DNA of 32,318 nucleotides from contig CALTWN010000010.1 in NCBI GenBank assembly GCA_943913205.1, positions 1 through 32,318 of the forward strand. The letters are read 5' to 3'. Numbering within the stretch: position 1 is the first letter of the stretch; each line of letters begins with the position of its first letter. Below are positions 25,402-32,318 of this stretch, piece after piece. The notes under the pieces were generated by a model. That model saw only the letters and a program-made list of their open reading frames with translations, had not been told where the DNA came from and ran no database searches. Made by a program: the position numbers and the translations under genes. Origin of the DNA: an uncultured Bartonella sp. (GTDB taxonomy: Bacteria; Pseudomonadota; Alphaproteobacteria; Rhizobiales; Rhizobiaceae).

Positions 25402-26439
25402 ATGAAATATTTAGCTTGTTATACCCAAATAGCTCCCTATAAATCTGGTGGTATTTTGGGGGTAGGGTCCAGCCAAAAAATACTACAACAACCACTTTGG
25501 GAGGCCGTAGCCAGGCTTCTTTATCAAATAAAACAAACAGGATGGTCGACAGCGAAAGAATTAAAGCATCATTATAAATTTCCTGAAGCACAAGAGGCTA
25601 TAGATTTAATAGCCTCTAGCAATCTCTTAGCGCCAAAAGAGGAATTTGACCCAGATAATCACTATAGTAGAAATCATCTTTATTATCGCTATTTGGGCGC
25701 CAATCCTATGGACGCACAAGAAAAACTACTTAAAGCTTCAGTTACTATACTTGGTTGTGGCGGTATTGGCTCAACCATTGCATATTATTTAGCTAATTCT
25801 GGTGTAGGTCATCTAACTTTAATAGATGATGATATAATTGAACTAAGTAATTTAACCAGGCAAGTACTTTATACTGAGGCAGATATAGGAAAAGCGAAGA
25901 CAAAAATATTAAAAAGAGAACTTCTAAAGCGCAATCATAATATTAAAATTAAGATACAAAATATACAAATATCATCATTTGCGGATATGGCTAAATTAAA
26001 ACGATCTGATCTTTTTATAATATCGGCCGATAAGCCTTTTGGTTTAATGAATTGGATTAATGAATATTGCGTAAAAAACCAACAGCCTTATTTAAATTTA
26101 GGATATATAAATGATATTTCAGTTGTAGGACCGTTTTATATTCCGGATAAAACAGCTTGCTTAGCTTGCCAGGCAGTTACCCCTGACTATAACGGAAATT
26201 CAGATATTGCCGTATTATGTAACGAAATTAATAAAGACTTTAAACCAGCTAGTTTTCCTGGAGTAAATGGCGTAGCAGCTGCATATGGATTTAACGAAGC
26301 TATAAAATTTTTAGGAGGAATTGGTAAAATTTTAAGTAAAAATAAGCGAATAGGTATACATTCTACAAAAGCCGAATTTGAATTTCAAACCTTAATTCGT
26401 AATCCTAGATGTTTAATATGCGCAACAACAGCAAAATAA
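25402..26439 (+). CDS. mccB: MccB-type peptide adenylyltransferase (ThiF/E1 family) for a microcin C-like compound
   Basis: 345-residue ThiF/E1-like enzyme expected to use two ATP to attach AMP to the C-terminal Asn of the heptapeptide. It resembles E. coli MccB along its whole length, including the N-terminal peptide-clamp region (YKSGGILGVGS, 13-23). The YSRNHLYY...GANP segment (88-102) is an MccB hallmark absent from ordinary ThiF or MoeB. The nucleotide loop GCGGIG is at 118-123, LTRQVLY with R153 and ISADKPF with D210 follow, and then NLGYINDISVVGP. Two zinc CxxC pairs are C253/C256 and C337/C340. The ribosome site GGAGGG is five bases upstream. The 3' end overlaps the exporter gene by 31 bases. 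No fused cytosine-modifying or carboxypropyl-type domain is present. Confidence 0.95.
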   Translation: MKYLACYTQIAPYKSGGILGVGSSQKILQQPLWEAVARLLYQIKQTGWSTAKELKHHYKFPEAQEAIDLIASSNLLAPKEEFDPDNHYSRNHLYYRYLGANPMDAQEKLLKASVTILGCGGIGSTIAYYLANSGVGHLTLIDDDIIELSNLTRQVLYTEADIGKAKTKILKRELLKRNHNIKIKIQNIQISSFADMAKLKRSDLFIISADKPFGLMNWINEYCVKNQQPYLNLGYINDISVVGPFYIPDKTACLACQAVTPDYNGNSDIAVLCNEINKDFKPASFPGVNGVAAAYGFNEAIKFLGGIGKILSKNKRIGIHSTKAEFEFQTLIRNPRCLICATTAK

Positions 26440-27584
26440 TTATTTACTTTTGTACTTTCTTTAATGCCCTTCGTATGATTGTGGGGGCTACTTCTTCACT
26501 TTATTTATTAGCTTGTGGTATAACTTTAGTAGAGTTAGGTTTTTTAAAATCTATGCAATCTATTATATTTTTTCTACTAGATATTCCAACTTCTTATTTA
26601 GCAGATAAATATAGCCGAAAATGGGCAATTATTTGCGCCTGTTTTTTAAGCGGGTTGTGGTTACTAATTACTGGATTAGCTAATAATGTTACTATATTTT
26701 TTATTGCTGAAATTTTTAATGCTATTTCCTTAACAATTATGGGCGGGGTTGCCTATGCTTACATAATTGATAATTCTCAAGCCATAAGTAATACAGAAAA
26801 TATTTTACACCATATAAATAAATTACAATATTTTTTTATGGCAATCTCCTCCTTAATAGGGGCTTTATTTTATATAATTAACCCCAGAGTGCCCTGGATA
26901 TTAGCTGGCATCATATGTTTACTAATGAGCGCTTTGGGCGCCTATATTTTGCCAAAAGCAATTACTATAACTCACCGTAAAAAAACTGATTTTCTTAGCA
27001 CAATAATAAGCATAAAAACTATGCCAAGAAACACAATATTAAAAGGCATTAATCTTGCATTGCTTTTAGTATTTTTTCAAATAATTTTACAATATTGGCA
27101 GGTAATTCTAAAAGAGGTGTTAGTATTACAAAAAACTGCTTTATTTTATGCCATAGTTTTTGCTTTTATATTATTGGCCCAATCGATAGCTGGATATATT
27201 GGTAGTAAGAAAAAAGCTAAAAACAAACTTACTAAGCTAACAAATTGGCTGGCGTTATTATTTCCCTTTTTTTGCCTTATCTTAGCAATAACTAAAAATT
27301 ATAATTTATTTATAATTTTTATAATAATTTCTTTTGGAGTTATACAAATGGTAATAGCACAGGCACGCGCAGCATATCATATTGCTTTACCTAGTTACAA
27401 TCGCTCTGTTTATGAATCTTTAGCTACAAGCTTTTCCAAAATATTGGCTGTACTCTTTATACCATTAATAGCATATGAAGCATCTTTTTTCGGTTGGTCT
27501 GTATCGTTGGCCAGTTTTTCACTGCTTTGCATAATGAATATTTATATCAATAACACCAAACAAAACAGTGAAACAACAAACTAA
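26409..27584 (+). CDS. mccC: MFS exporter of the microcin C-like operon (MccC type)
   Basis: 391-residue major facilitator transporter with about twelve hydrophobic segments, expected to export the peptidyl-nucleotide and so protect the producer. An MFS motif A-like stretch (TSYLADKYSRKWAI) lies between the second and third segments. A Lys-rich central loop (about 190-200, THRKKTDF) separates the two six-helix halves. The start at 26409 lies inside mccB. A second ATG at 26418 is equally possible, and neither has a ribosome site, which suggests translation coupled to mccB. The gene stops four bases short of the convergent brnQ gene, with no clear terminator. The MccC role is inferred from position; the sequence itself only shows an MFS protein. 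Confidence 0.85.
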   Translation: MFNMRNNSKIIIYFCTFFNALRMIVGATSSLYLLACGITLVELGFLKSMQSIIFFLLDIPTSYLADKYSRKWAIICACFLSGLWLLITGLANNVTIFFIAEIFNAISLTIMGGVAYAYIIDNSQAISNTENILHHINKLQYFFMAISSLIGALFYIINPRVPWILAGIICLLMSALGAYILPKAITITHRKKTDFLSTIISIKTMPRNTILKGINLALLLVFFQIILQYWQVILKEVLVLQKTALFYAIVFAFILLAQSIAGYIGSKKKAKNKLTKLTNWLALLFPFFCLILAITKNYNLFIIFIIISFGVIQMVIAQARAAYHIALPSYNRSVYESLATSFSKILAVLFIPLIAYEASFFGWSVSLASFSLLCIMNIYINNTKQNSETTN

Positions 27585-27588
27585 AATA

Positions 27589-28896
27589 TTAAGCTACTTG
27601 CCTTTTAGTATAGAACTTTTCTAATATCAAACCAATAACTATTAGCGAAACGCAAGGAGTTATCCAAGCTAACCCTTGTGTAAAAAAGGGAAGCTTAGTA
27701 TAAAATTTAGGAACCAAATATTGTAAATTTTGGCTATTAAACGCATCAAAAAGACCACAGATAAAACCAACTACAGAAGCTGGATATAGAACTACTTGCA
27801 TATCTTTTATATATTTTTTAAAAAAGGACATCATAATTAAAATTATAAATACTGGATATATAACTAGTAATACAGGTACAGACAAGTTGATAAGCCTAGT
27901 TAACCCTAAAGTAGACAAAGAGAAAGCTACTCCATTTATTACAAACACCATAACCTTATACGGCACACCTAACCATCTGCTAAACAAAAAGCTACCCGAA
28001 GAACTAATACCTATAGCTGCAATAATACATGCTATGGTAATAAGAACTGACATTAAAAGCTTTCCAGCTACACCACAGTGATAAACAATGTATGGATTTA
28101 TAATTTCGGTACCATTAGTGATGTGTCCAGTCACTAGCCCCGTGCTTTTGCTACCCACCATAAATAAACATACGTAAATTAAAGCTAGTAAAACACCTGC
28201 AATAAGCGCTGCATAGGCAACATAACGTGTAATCAACTTATGATTAGTAATACCGCGCGATCGAGTAGCGCTAACCATAATTATACCAAAAATCATGGAG
28301 GCAAAAGCATCCATGGTTAAATAGCCTTGGCTTATACCTTCTGAGAAGGGAAATGCTAAATATGGACCTTGCGCTATATTTCCAGAAGTATCATACGAAA
28401 AGGTAAATACGCTCAAGCACAAAATAAGTAAGGCTATCACTTTTATAGGAGTTAAAATTTGACCTACCAATTCGAATATTTTATGTGGTCTTAAAGCAAA
28501 GGAGATAATAATACCAAAATAAATTAAGAAGAATATCCATGACTGGTTTATATTAAAAAAAGGTTTAAAAGCTAGCTCATAAGCTATTGTAGCTGCTCGT
28601 GGTGTTGCTCCCATAGGTCCAGTACATAAATAACATACTAAAATGACTATCATTCCTATATGACGGCCTAAAGGACTAGTTATAGCCTGCATGGAGCCGC
28701 CTACAGGTCCCATAGCAATAGCGGCGATAACGGGTAAACCAACACCCATTATCAAAAATCCGGTCGCCGCCAAAAGCAGGTTGGGACCGGACATATATCC
28801 TATATATGGTGGAAAAATAATGTTGCCAGCACCTACAAACAAGGCAAGATTTAGCAACCCTAATACGATTATATCTTTTATACTTAAATGTTTCAT
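27589..28896 (-). CDS. brnQ: BrnQ-type branched-chain amino acid transporter (LIVCS family)
   Basis: 435-residue inner-membrane carrier with about twelve helices that imports leucine, isoleucine and valine with sodium or protons. The N-terminus DIIVLGLLNLALFVGAGNII followed by FPPYIGYMSGPN is the family signature. GPMGATPRAATIAYELAF and FPFSEGISQGYLTMDAFASM follow as expected. The ATG at 28896 has no ribosome site. A good promoter places the transcription start at or next to the ATG, so the mRNA is probably leaderless. A perfect 11-bp inverted repeat overlaps the start codon. It converges with mccC. Confidence 0.95.
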   Translation of the reverse strand: MKHLSIKDIIVLGLLNLALFVGAGNIIFPPYIGYMSGPNLLLAATGFLIMGVGLPVIAAIAMGPVGGSMQAITSPLGRHIGMIVILVCYLCTGPMGATPRAATIAYELAFKPFFNINQSWIFFLIYFGIIISFALRPHKIFELVGQILTPIKVIALLILCLSVFTFSYDTSGNIAQGPYLAFPFSEGISQGYLTMDAFASMIFGIIMVSATRSRGITNHKLITRYVAYAALIAGVLLALIYVCLFMVGSKSTGLVTGHITNGTEIINPYIVYHCGVAGKLLMSVLITIACIIAAIGISSSGSFLFSRWLGVPYKVMVFVINGVAFSLSTLGLTRLINLSVPVLLVIYPVFIILIMMSFFKKYIKDMQVVLYPASVVGFICGLFDAFNSQNLQYLVPKFYTKLPFFTQGLAWITPCVSLIVIGLILEKFYTKRQVA

Positions 28897-28931
28897 AAAT
28901 TCATGATAAATGAAACATTTTTAAATTTCAA
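28886..28931 (-). promoter_or_regulatory. brnQ promoter overlapped by an 11-bp perfect inverted repeat
   Basis: On the minus strand, TTGAAA (28926-28931) and TATCAT (28903-28908) are 17 bases apart and match 5/6 each. The -10 box is six bases from the ATG. The arms 28886-28896 and 28910-28920 are exactly complementary across 13 bases. One arm holds the start codon and the other lies in the promoter spacer. A repressor bound here would block both promoter and start. Confidence 0.55.
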
Positions 28932-28948
28932 GTCTTAATATGAAGCAT

Positions 28949-30292
28949 TTACTCGCTTATAAATCTCATGAGTAAACCATATTCTGCATTATTTACTTGT
29001 TCAGACGTTGCAATATATACTATATGCCCGTCTCCTGGAGCAGTTAGAATAGGCTCTCCTTTTTTATCAACCATGTCTTGAAGTTTAAATACAAAACTGC
29101 CTTTTGGAGTCATTAATTCCAGCTTATCACCTATGCTAAATTTATTTTTAACAATTATTTCTAATTTATTGTATCTTAGTATATTAGAACATTCACCAAC
29201 AAATTGTTGACTTCCAAAGTGCGAAGTTCCGACTAAATAATTTTGATATTCTTTATGTTTATGCCTTTGTAAGAATCCTTCAGTATACCCACGATTAGCC
29301 AAAGATTCTAGTTTTAGCATAAGCTCAGGATTAAATTTTCTACCTTCAATGGCATCATCTATCGCCTGCCTATAAATTTGTGCGGTACGTGCAACATAAT
29401 AATGTGATTTTGTTCTTCCCTCAATTTTTAAAGAATATACGCCCATTTGCACTAAATTTTCGACATATTGTACTGCGCGTAAATCTTTTGAGTTCATTAT
29501 GTAGGTTCCATGTTCATCTTCAAAAGCCGACATAACATTCTCACTACGTTTTGGATCTGTTATAGTAAATACATTGGATGTTGTGCTACCAATGCCAAGA
29601 GTAGGCTTTTGCTCACCGCAGTTGCAATTTTCCATCTGCTTTGAAACCACCTCACCTAATAAATTCTCTTGTCCTTCTTCTACATTATAGCTCCAGCGAC
29701 AAGCATTTGTACATGTACCTTGATTCGCGTCTCTATGATTTATATAGCCGGAAAGTAAACACCGCCCAGAATATGCCATACATAAAGCGCCATGTACAAA
29801 AACTTCCAGTTCTATATCTGGCACTTTTTCTCTTATTTCTTCAATTTCTTTTAACGATAATTCACGAGATAAAATAACTCTTGTTAAACCAAAATCCCGC
29901 CAAAACTTTATAGTAGCCCAATTAACAGCATTTGCTTGTACAGATAAATGTATTTCCATGTGCGCAAAATGCTGCCTAACCATCATTATCAAACCCGGGT
30001 CAGACATAATCAAGGCGTCAGGGCCCATTTCTACTATACAGGCAATATCTTGAATAAATGTTTTTAACTTATCATTATGTGCGGCAATATTAACCACTAC
30101 ATAAATTTTCTTCCCTAATGAGTGAGCATATTTTATAGCTTTATTTAAATTTGCATGGTCAAACTCATTATTACGCACGCGCAAACTATATCGCGGCTGA
30201 CCTGCATATACCGCATCTGCTCCATAAGCAAAAGCATAACTCATAGCTTTTAAGGTTCCCGCAGGAGACAATAATTCAACTTTCTTACCCAT
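28949..30292 (-). CDS. trhP: TrhP/YegQ, tRNA 5-hydroxyuridine synthase (peptidase U32 family)
   Basis: 447-residue U32-family protein, closely similar along its length to E. coli YegQ (TrhP), an Fe-S protein that hydroxylates U34 of tRNAs using prephenate. It opens ELLSPAGTLKAMSYAFAYGADAVYAG. The cluster cysteines are in CMAYSGRCLLSGY and GTCTNACRW, and EDEHGTYIMNSKDLRAV and SLKIEGRTKS follow. An extra Cys-rich CNC in a linker (about residue 225) is not in the E. coli protein as I recall it. The name peptidase is historical; no protease role is expected for this branch. An unknown 204-codon gene lies two bases upstream and is probably co-transcribed. The high similarity to gammaproteobacterial proteins may reflect transfer or simply strong conservation. 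Confidence 0.93.
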   Translation of the reverse strand: MGKKVELLSPAGTLKAMSYAFAYGADAVYAGQPRYSLRVRNNEFDHANLNKAIKYAHSLGKKIYVVVNIAAHNDKLKTFIQDIACIVEMGPDALIMSDPGLIMMVRQHFAHMEIHLSVQANAVNWATIKFWRDFGLTRVILSRELSLKEIEEIREKVPDIELEVFVHGALCMAYSGRCLLSGYINHRDANQGTCTNACRWSYNVEEGQENLLGEVVSKQMENCNCGEQKPTLGIGSTTSNVFTITDPKRSENVMSAFEDEHGTYIMNSKDLRAVQYVENLVQMGVYSLKIEGRTKSHYYVARTAQIYRQAIDDAIEGRKFNPELMLKLESLANRGYTEGFLQRHKHKEYQNYLVGTSHFGSQQFVGECSNILRYNKLEIIVKNKFSIGDKLELMTPKGSFVFKLQDMVDKKGEPILTAPGDGHIVYIATSEQVNNAEYGLLMRFISE

Positions 30293-30294
30293 TA

Positions 30295-30909
30295 TTAAAT
30301 GCTCTCCATAAGCTCCTTTTTAGGGACACAAAAACCAACATATATTCGACTTAAAAAAGAATCAATATTCATATATATAGCTATAGCATCGTCACTGATA
30401 TTTTCATAAAGCTGTGCATAACAATCTGCTTTTTCTATATCTATGCCCTTAAAAAAAATAATGCCATGAGCAAATTTATTAGGCTTTTTATTCAAATCAG
30501 CCTTAAATTCATTCCATTTTTTTTCCTCTTCTATAAAGTCAAAAAGTTTAATGTTTTTGCTACTCCCTATGAAACCTGCAAATAAAGTTGATATGTTTTT
30601 TGCCTCGCCACCTATGGTAGCTATGTATCCTTGCTTTTGTATTATATCTATAATTTTATTAAAATTATTATTTTCAATCATAAAAACTATGCGTTTAAGC
30701 TTACTATTTTTAAAATAAAAGGCTAACTTTGCATCTAATTCATTATATAACTTACCAGGCTTCACCAATATAGCATTATATGTTTGATCATGTAATTCGC
30801 AAATTTTAGTGTTTTCCTTAGCTTCTACCTCTTCTTGAGAAACGTCATAATAAAAACTATCATATAATAAATTTTGCTTAGCCATAAAAACAACTTTTTC
30901 CTTCTTCAT
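30295..30909 (-). CDS. Conserved or orphan protein of unknown function upstream of trhP
   Basis: 204-codon ORF that I do not recognise. The product is soluble and charged (Lys/Glu rich), with alternating strands and helices such as LKRIVFMIENNNFNKIIDII and GYIATIGGEAKNISTLFAGF, suggesting an alpha/beta domain. No signal peptide, membrane segment or cysteine motif is seen. It ends two bases before trhP and so is likely in the same operon, perhaps with a related role. Two starts are possible: the ATG at 30909 without a ribosome site, or the ATG at 30885 with AAGGA about 13 bases before it. Length and lack of stops make it very probably coding. Confidence 0.75.
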   Translation of the reverse strand: MKKEKVVFMAKQNLLYDSFYYDVSQEEVEAKENTKICELHDQTYNAILVKPGKLYNELDAKLAFYFKNSKLKRIVFMIENNNFNKIIDIIQKQGYIATIGGEAKNISTLFAGFIGSSKNIKLFDFIEEEKKWNEFKADLNKKPNKFAHGIIFFKGIDIEKADCYAQLYENISDDAIAIYMNIDSFLSRIYVGFCVPKKELMESI

Positions 30910-30962
30910 TTATTTAGTTTTTAAATGAATATACAAACAACGTCAAGTAAGCTTAGAATAAT

Positions 30963-30990
30963 AAAAAACCGCCTAAAATATAAGCGGCTT
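30963..30990 (-). terminator. Terminator after tRNA-fMet
   Basis: On the minus strand, CCGC (30984-30987) pairs with GCGG (30969-30972), followed by six T (30963-30968). A bulge allows two further A:T pairs at the base. It lies four bases after the tRNA end and separates it from the gene at 30909. Confidence 0.6.
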
Positions 30991-30994
30991 AAAA

Positions 30995-31071
<77 letters not shown>

Positions 31072-31123
31072 ATAGTTAGCTTAACAAAACTATATTTTTT
31101 TTATAATTACGTCAAGTAAAAAG

Positions 31124-31693
31124 TTATTTTAATAGATAATAATATGTCATAGGATTATCAGGACAATGTCCTAAGCCGCACTCTAAAAAACTAAATAAGG
31201 CATTAGCTATTATAATAAAAGCAAAAAATAGGCATACTGCGTCAGATAAAGATTTAGTGTATTTAGGCAAAAATTTTGGCATAAAAAGTTCTTTTGAAAA
31301 ATCACTTAAAATCATTATACCAACAACAATAAGCACCGTAAATACTGAAGAAATTAACGACCAAGTATAAAAATGTAATCCAAAAAGTATGCTACCATAA
31401 CCTGGTTCACCTGGCAAAATATGTAATAATATTTGCCTAATAGCTACACCACTCGTAAAGACAGCAGAAAGAATAACCAAAGAATAATTTGAATATGAAT
31501 TTTTTATACGCAAATTAAAATAAAAACCAAACCCAGCTAATATCAAACCTAGTCGTTGTAATAAACATAAGGGGCAAGGAATCTCGTGGTCACTTAATTG
31601 AAAGTAAAATGCTGACCCTAACAAACCACAAATAAACAATAAGCCTAGGGAATTAAGAATTTTTATAAAAGCTTTTCTATCATGTCTTCCCAT
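31124..31693 (-). CDS. DsbB-family disulfide bond formation protein
   Basis: 189-residue inner-membrane oxidoreductase predicted to reoxidise a DsbA-like protein and pass electrons to quinone. The ATG at 31693 is chosen because AGGAGG lies six bases upstream; an upstream TTG-type extension is not needed. The first periplasmic redox pair is C40-P-L-C43 after the first helix. The second loop (LPGEPGYGSILFGLHFYTW) has no cysteines. Instead, the second pair is C172 and C177 in ECGLGHCPDNP at the C-terminal end, after a fifth helix. This differs from E. coli DsbB (C104/C130) but fits a distinct subfamily. A 52-codon membrane protein gene lies 20 bases upstream. No dsbA is in the window. Confidence 0.9.
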   Translation of the reverse strand: MGRHDRKAFIKILNSLGLLFICGLLGSAFYFQLSDHEIPCPLCLLQRLGLILAGFGFYFNLRIKNSYSNYSLVILSAVFTSGVAIRQILLHILPGEPGYGSILFGLHFYTWSLISSVFTVLIVVGIMILSDFSKELFMPKFLPKYTKSLSDAVCLFFAFIIIANALFSFLECGLGHCPDNPMTYYYLLK

Positions 31694-31713
31694 AATAGTC
31701 CTCCTATACAATT

Positions 31714-31872
31714 TTAAAGTGAAATATTAACTGGGTCTGTTAAATGATAAATTAAAATAAAAATTGTAAAAATAAATAAAATAATCCACAATATATAACT
31801 AAAATATTTGTATCGAAAAAACTCTACTACAAGAATGCATCCTGCTATAAAAAATGGTACAAACATAGGCAT
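31714..31872 (-). CDS. 52-residue membrane protein upstream of dsbB (DUF5993-like)
   Basis: Small ORF translated by hand. A hydrophobic segment (about 4-16) is followed by a short basic turn FFRYKYF, a second hydrophobic segment (about 26-43), and a C-terminal HLTDPVNISL. From memory, proteins of the DUF5993 family have this size, two helices and an ending like HxTxxLNINL, and occur beside dsbB-type genes. The ATG at 31872 has GAGAG just upstream; the ATG at 31866 is an alternative. The gene ends 20 bases before dsbB, so the two are very likely co-transcribed. Function unknown; a small partner subunit of the DsbB-like protein is plausible. Confidence 0.75.
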   Translation of the reverse strand: MPMFVPFFIAGCILVVEFFRYKYFSYILWIILFIFTIFILIYHLTDPVNISL

Positions 31873-31982
31873 AATCTCTCAACCTTTCAGCCCCATAAAC
31901 TCAAACATGGAACGGTTTTATATAAATAAAAAAGCTCATAAACAACAAAAAGTTTATAAAATAATATTATGGAAGAACACAA

Positions 31983-32025
31983 TATACAACTTCTAGCTTT
32001 CGTAAAATAAACTCTAGGTTGTATA
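31983..32025. repeat. Imperfect inverted repeat, 8 + 4 bp
   Basis: TATACAAC (31983-31990) is complementary to GTTGTATA (32018-32025). Inside it, CTAG (31993-31996) pairs with CTAG (32014-32017), leaving two bulged T. The loop is 17 bases. No T-run or known RNA motif adjoins it. The function is unknown. Confidence 0.5.
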
Positions 32026-32139
32026 AAAAGTTGCATTTAATATAGTTTAATATTCGTATTGTTTTTGATAAGGAACGAATAAGAGCGCCAAAAAACTAAC
32101 GTTATTTACCGTTTTAAACAAAAATACTATAATGGTGCG

Positions 32140-32178
32140 GCTAAAACATAGTTTTTTATTTTAGCTTATTACGCTAAA
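32140..32178. repeat. Three-arm repeat allowing two exclusive hairpins
   Basis: GCTAAAA (32140-32146) is complementary to TTTTAGC (32159-32165). The inner TTTAGC of that arm (32160-32165) is also complementary to GCTAAA (32173-32178). Only one of the two hairpins can form at once, an arrangement used in attenuators, but no leader peptide or T-run is evident. Confidence 0.4.
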
Positions 32179-32318
32179 TTATATATCCACTTATGATGTC
32201 TTAACTAAGTATAGCACCAAATAAAGTAATCTGCTTAATACTAAAAATATATATTTATATTATAAAATATAGTAATCAATATAAAAATGTTAAGCATCGA
32301 TTGTGTAAAACGTAATTG

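Larger units (their letters stand above)
31873..32318. other. 446-base region without a recognised gene
   Basis: Strongly AT-rich. No ORF of convincing composition or ribosome site was found on either strand; a 62-codon plus-strand frame (31808-31996) lies antisense to the small membrane protein gene and looks spurious. The region should hold the promoter of the dsbB pair and possibly that of a gene beyond the window. It contains the two inverted-repeat structures listed separately. Confidence 0.6.

Noticed and set aside
25361..25591. 76-codon minus-strand frame opposite mccA/mccB
   Set aside because: It is antisense to the well-conserved start of mccB, with no ribosome site or family resemblance.
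25181..28000. Attachment-site repeat of the tRNA-Arg 3' end flanking the antibiotic operon
   Set aside because: No second copy of the tRNA 3' sequence was found by eye on the far side of the operon.
28899..28916. Five-codon upstream ORF (M-F-H-L-S) before brnQ
   Set aside because: It arises from the palindrome that mirrors the brnQ start, has no ribosome site, and would lie upstream of the predicted transcription start.

Overview
The window reads as a piece of the chromosome of an AT-rich alphaproteobacterium, most likely of the Hyphomicrobiales (Rhizobiales), with a somewhat reduced, possibly host-associated genome. The evidence is a DUF4167 protein, a murA/infA/maf/yacG block in rhizobial order, an alphaproteobacterial-type ferredoxin-NADP reductase, an initiator tRNA with the C1:A72 mismatch, three tRNAs with encoded CCA ends, and uniformly low G+C. 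The assignment is inferred from gene content; no rRNA is present.

Layout. Positions 58-2003 hold a promoter and a membrane-anchored M23 (LytM) peptidase. Tail to tail with it, the minus strand carries clpB, yacG (a 55-codon gene overlapping maf), maf, infA, murA and a 48-codon basic protein. tRNA-Thr(GGT) and a DUF4167 gene follow on the plus strand. The minus strand then has crcB-gcvT-gcvH-gcvP-fpr: fluoride channel, glycine cleavage system T/H/P and ferredoxin-NADP reductase. The plus strand carries a stand-alone LON-domain protein, asd and rpsU; the rpsU terminator lies inside the opposite-strand maoC gene. A tightly overlapping three-gene plus-strand operon (16248-19037) encodes a COG4091-type oxidoreductase, a class I glutamine-amidotransferase-like hydrolase and a creatininase-family hydrolase. 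It converges on a minus-strand pgi-acrA-acrB unit.

The most interesting locus is 25260-27584, directly downstream of tRNA-Arg(ACG). It is a compact microcin C-like operon. A consensus-like promoter is followed by an 11-bp perfect inverted repeat, a heptapeptide ORF (MVSQIFN, ending in the required Asn) with a strong ribosome site, a full-length MccB-type adenylating enzyme, and an overlapping MFS exporter (MccC type). The peptide gene is only 24 nt long and would be missed by routine annotation. No mccD, mccE or mccF homologue is visible, so this looks like a minimal peptidyl-nucleotide antibiotic system of the Trojan-horse type.

The right end (minus strand) has brnQ, whose promoter, operator-like palindrome and start codon appear superimposed (predicted leaderless mRNA), then trhP/yegQ (tRNA U34 hydroxylation), an unrecognised 204-codon gene, tRNA-fMet with a terminator, a DsbB-family oxidoreductase with its second cysteine pair at the C-terminus, and a 52-codon membrane protein just upstream of dsbB. 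The last 446 bases have no convincing gene but contain inverted repeats.
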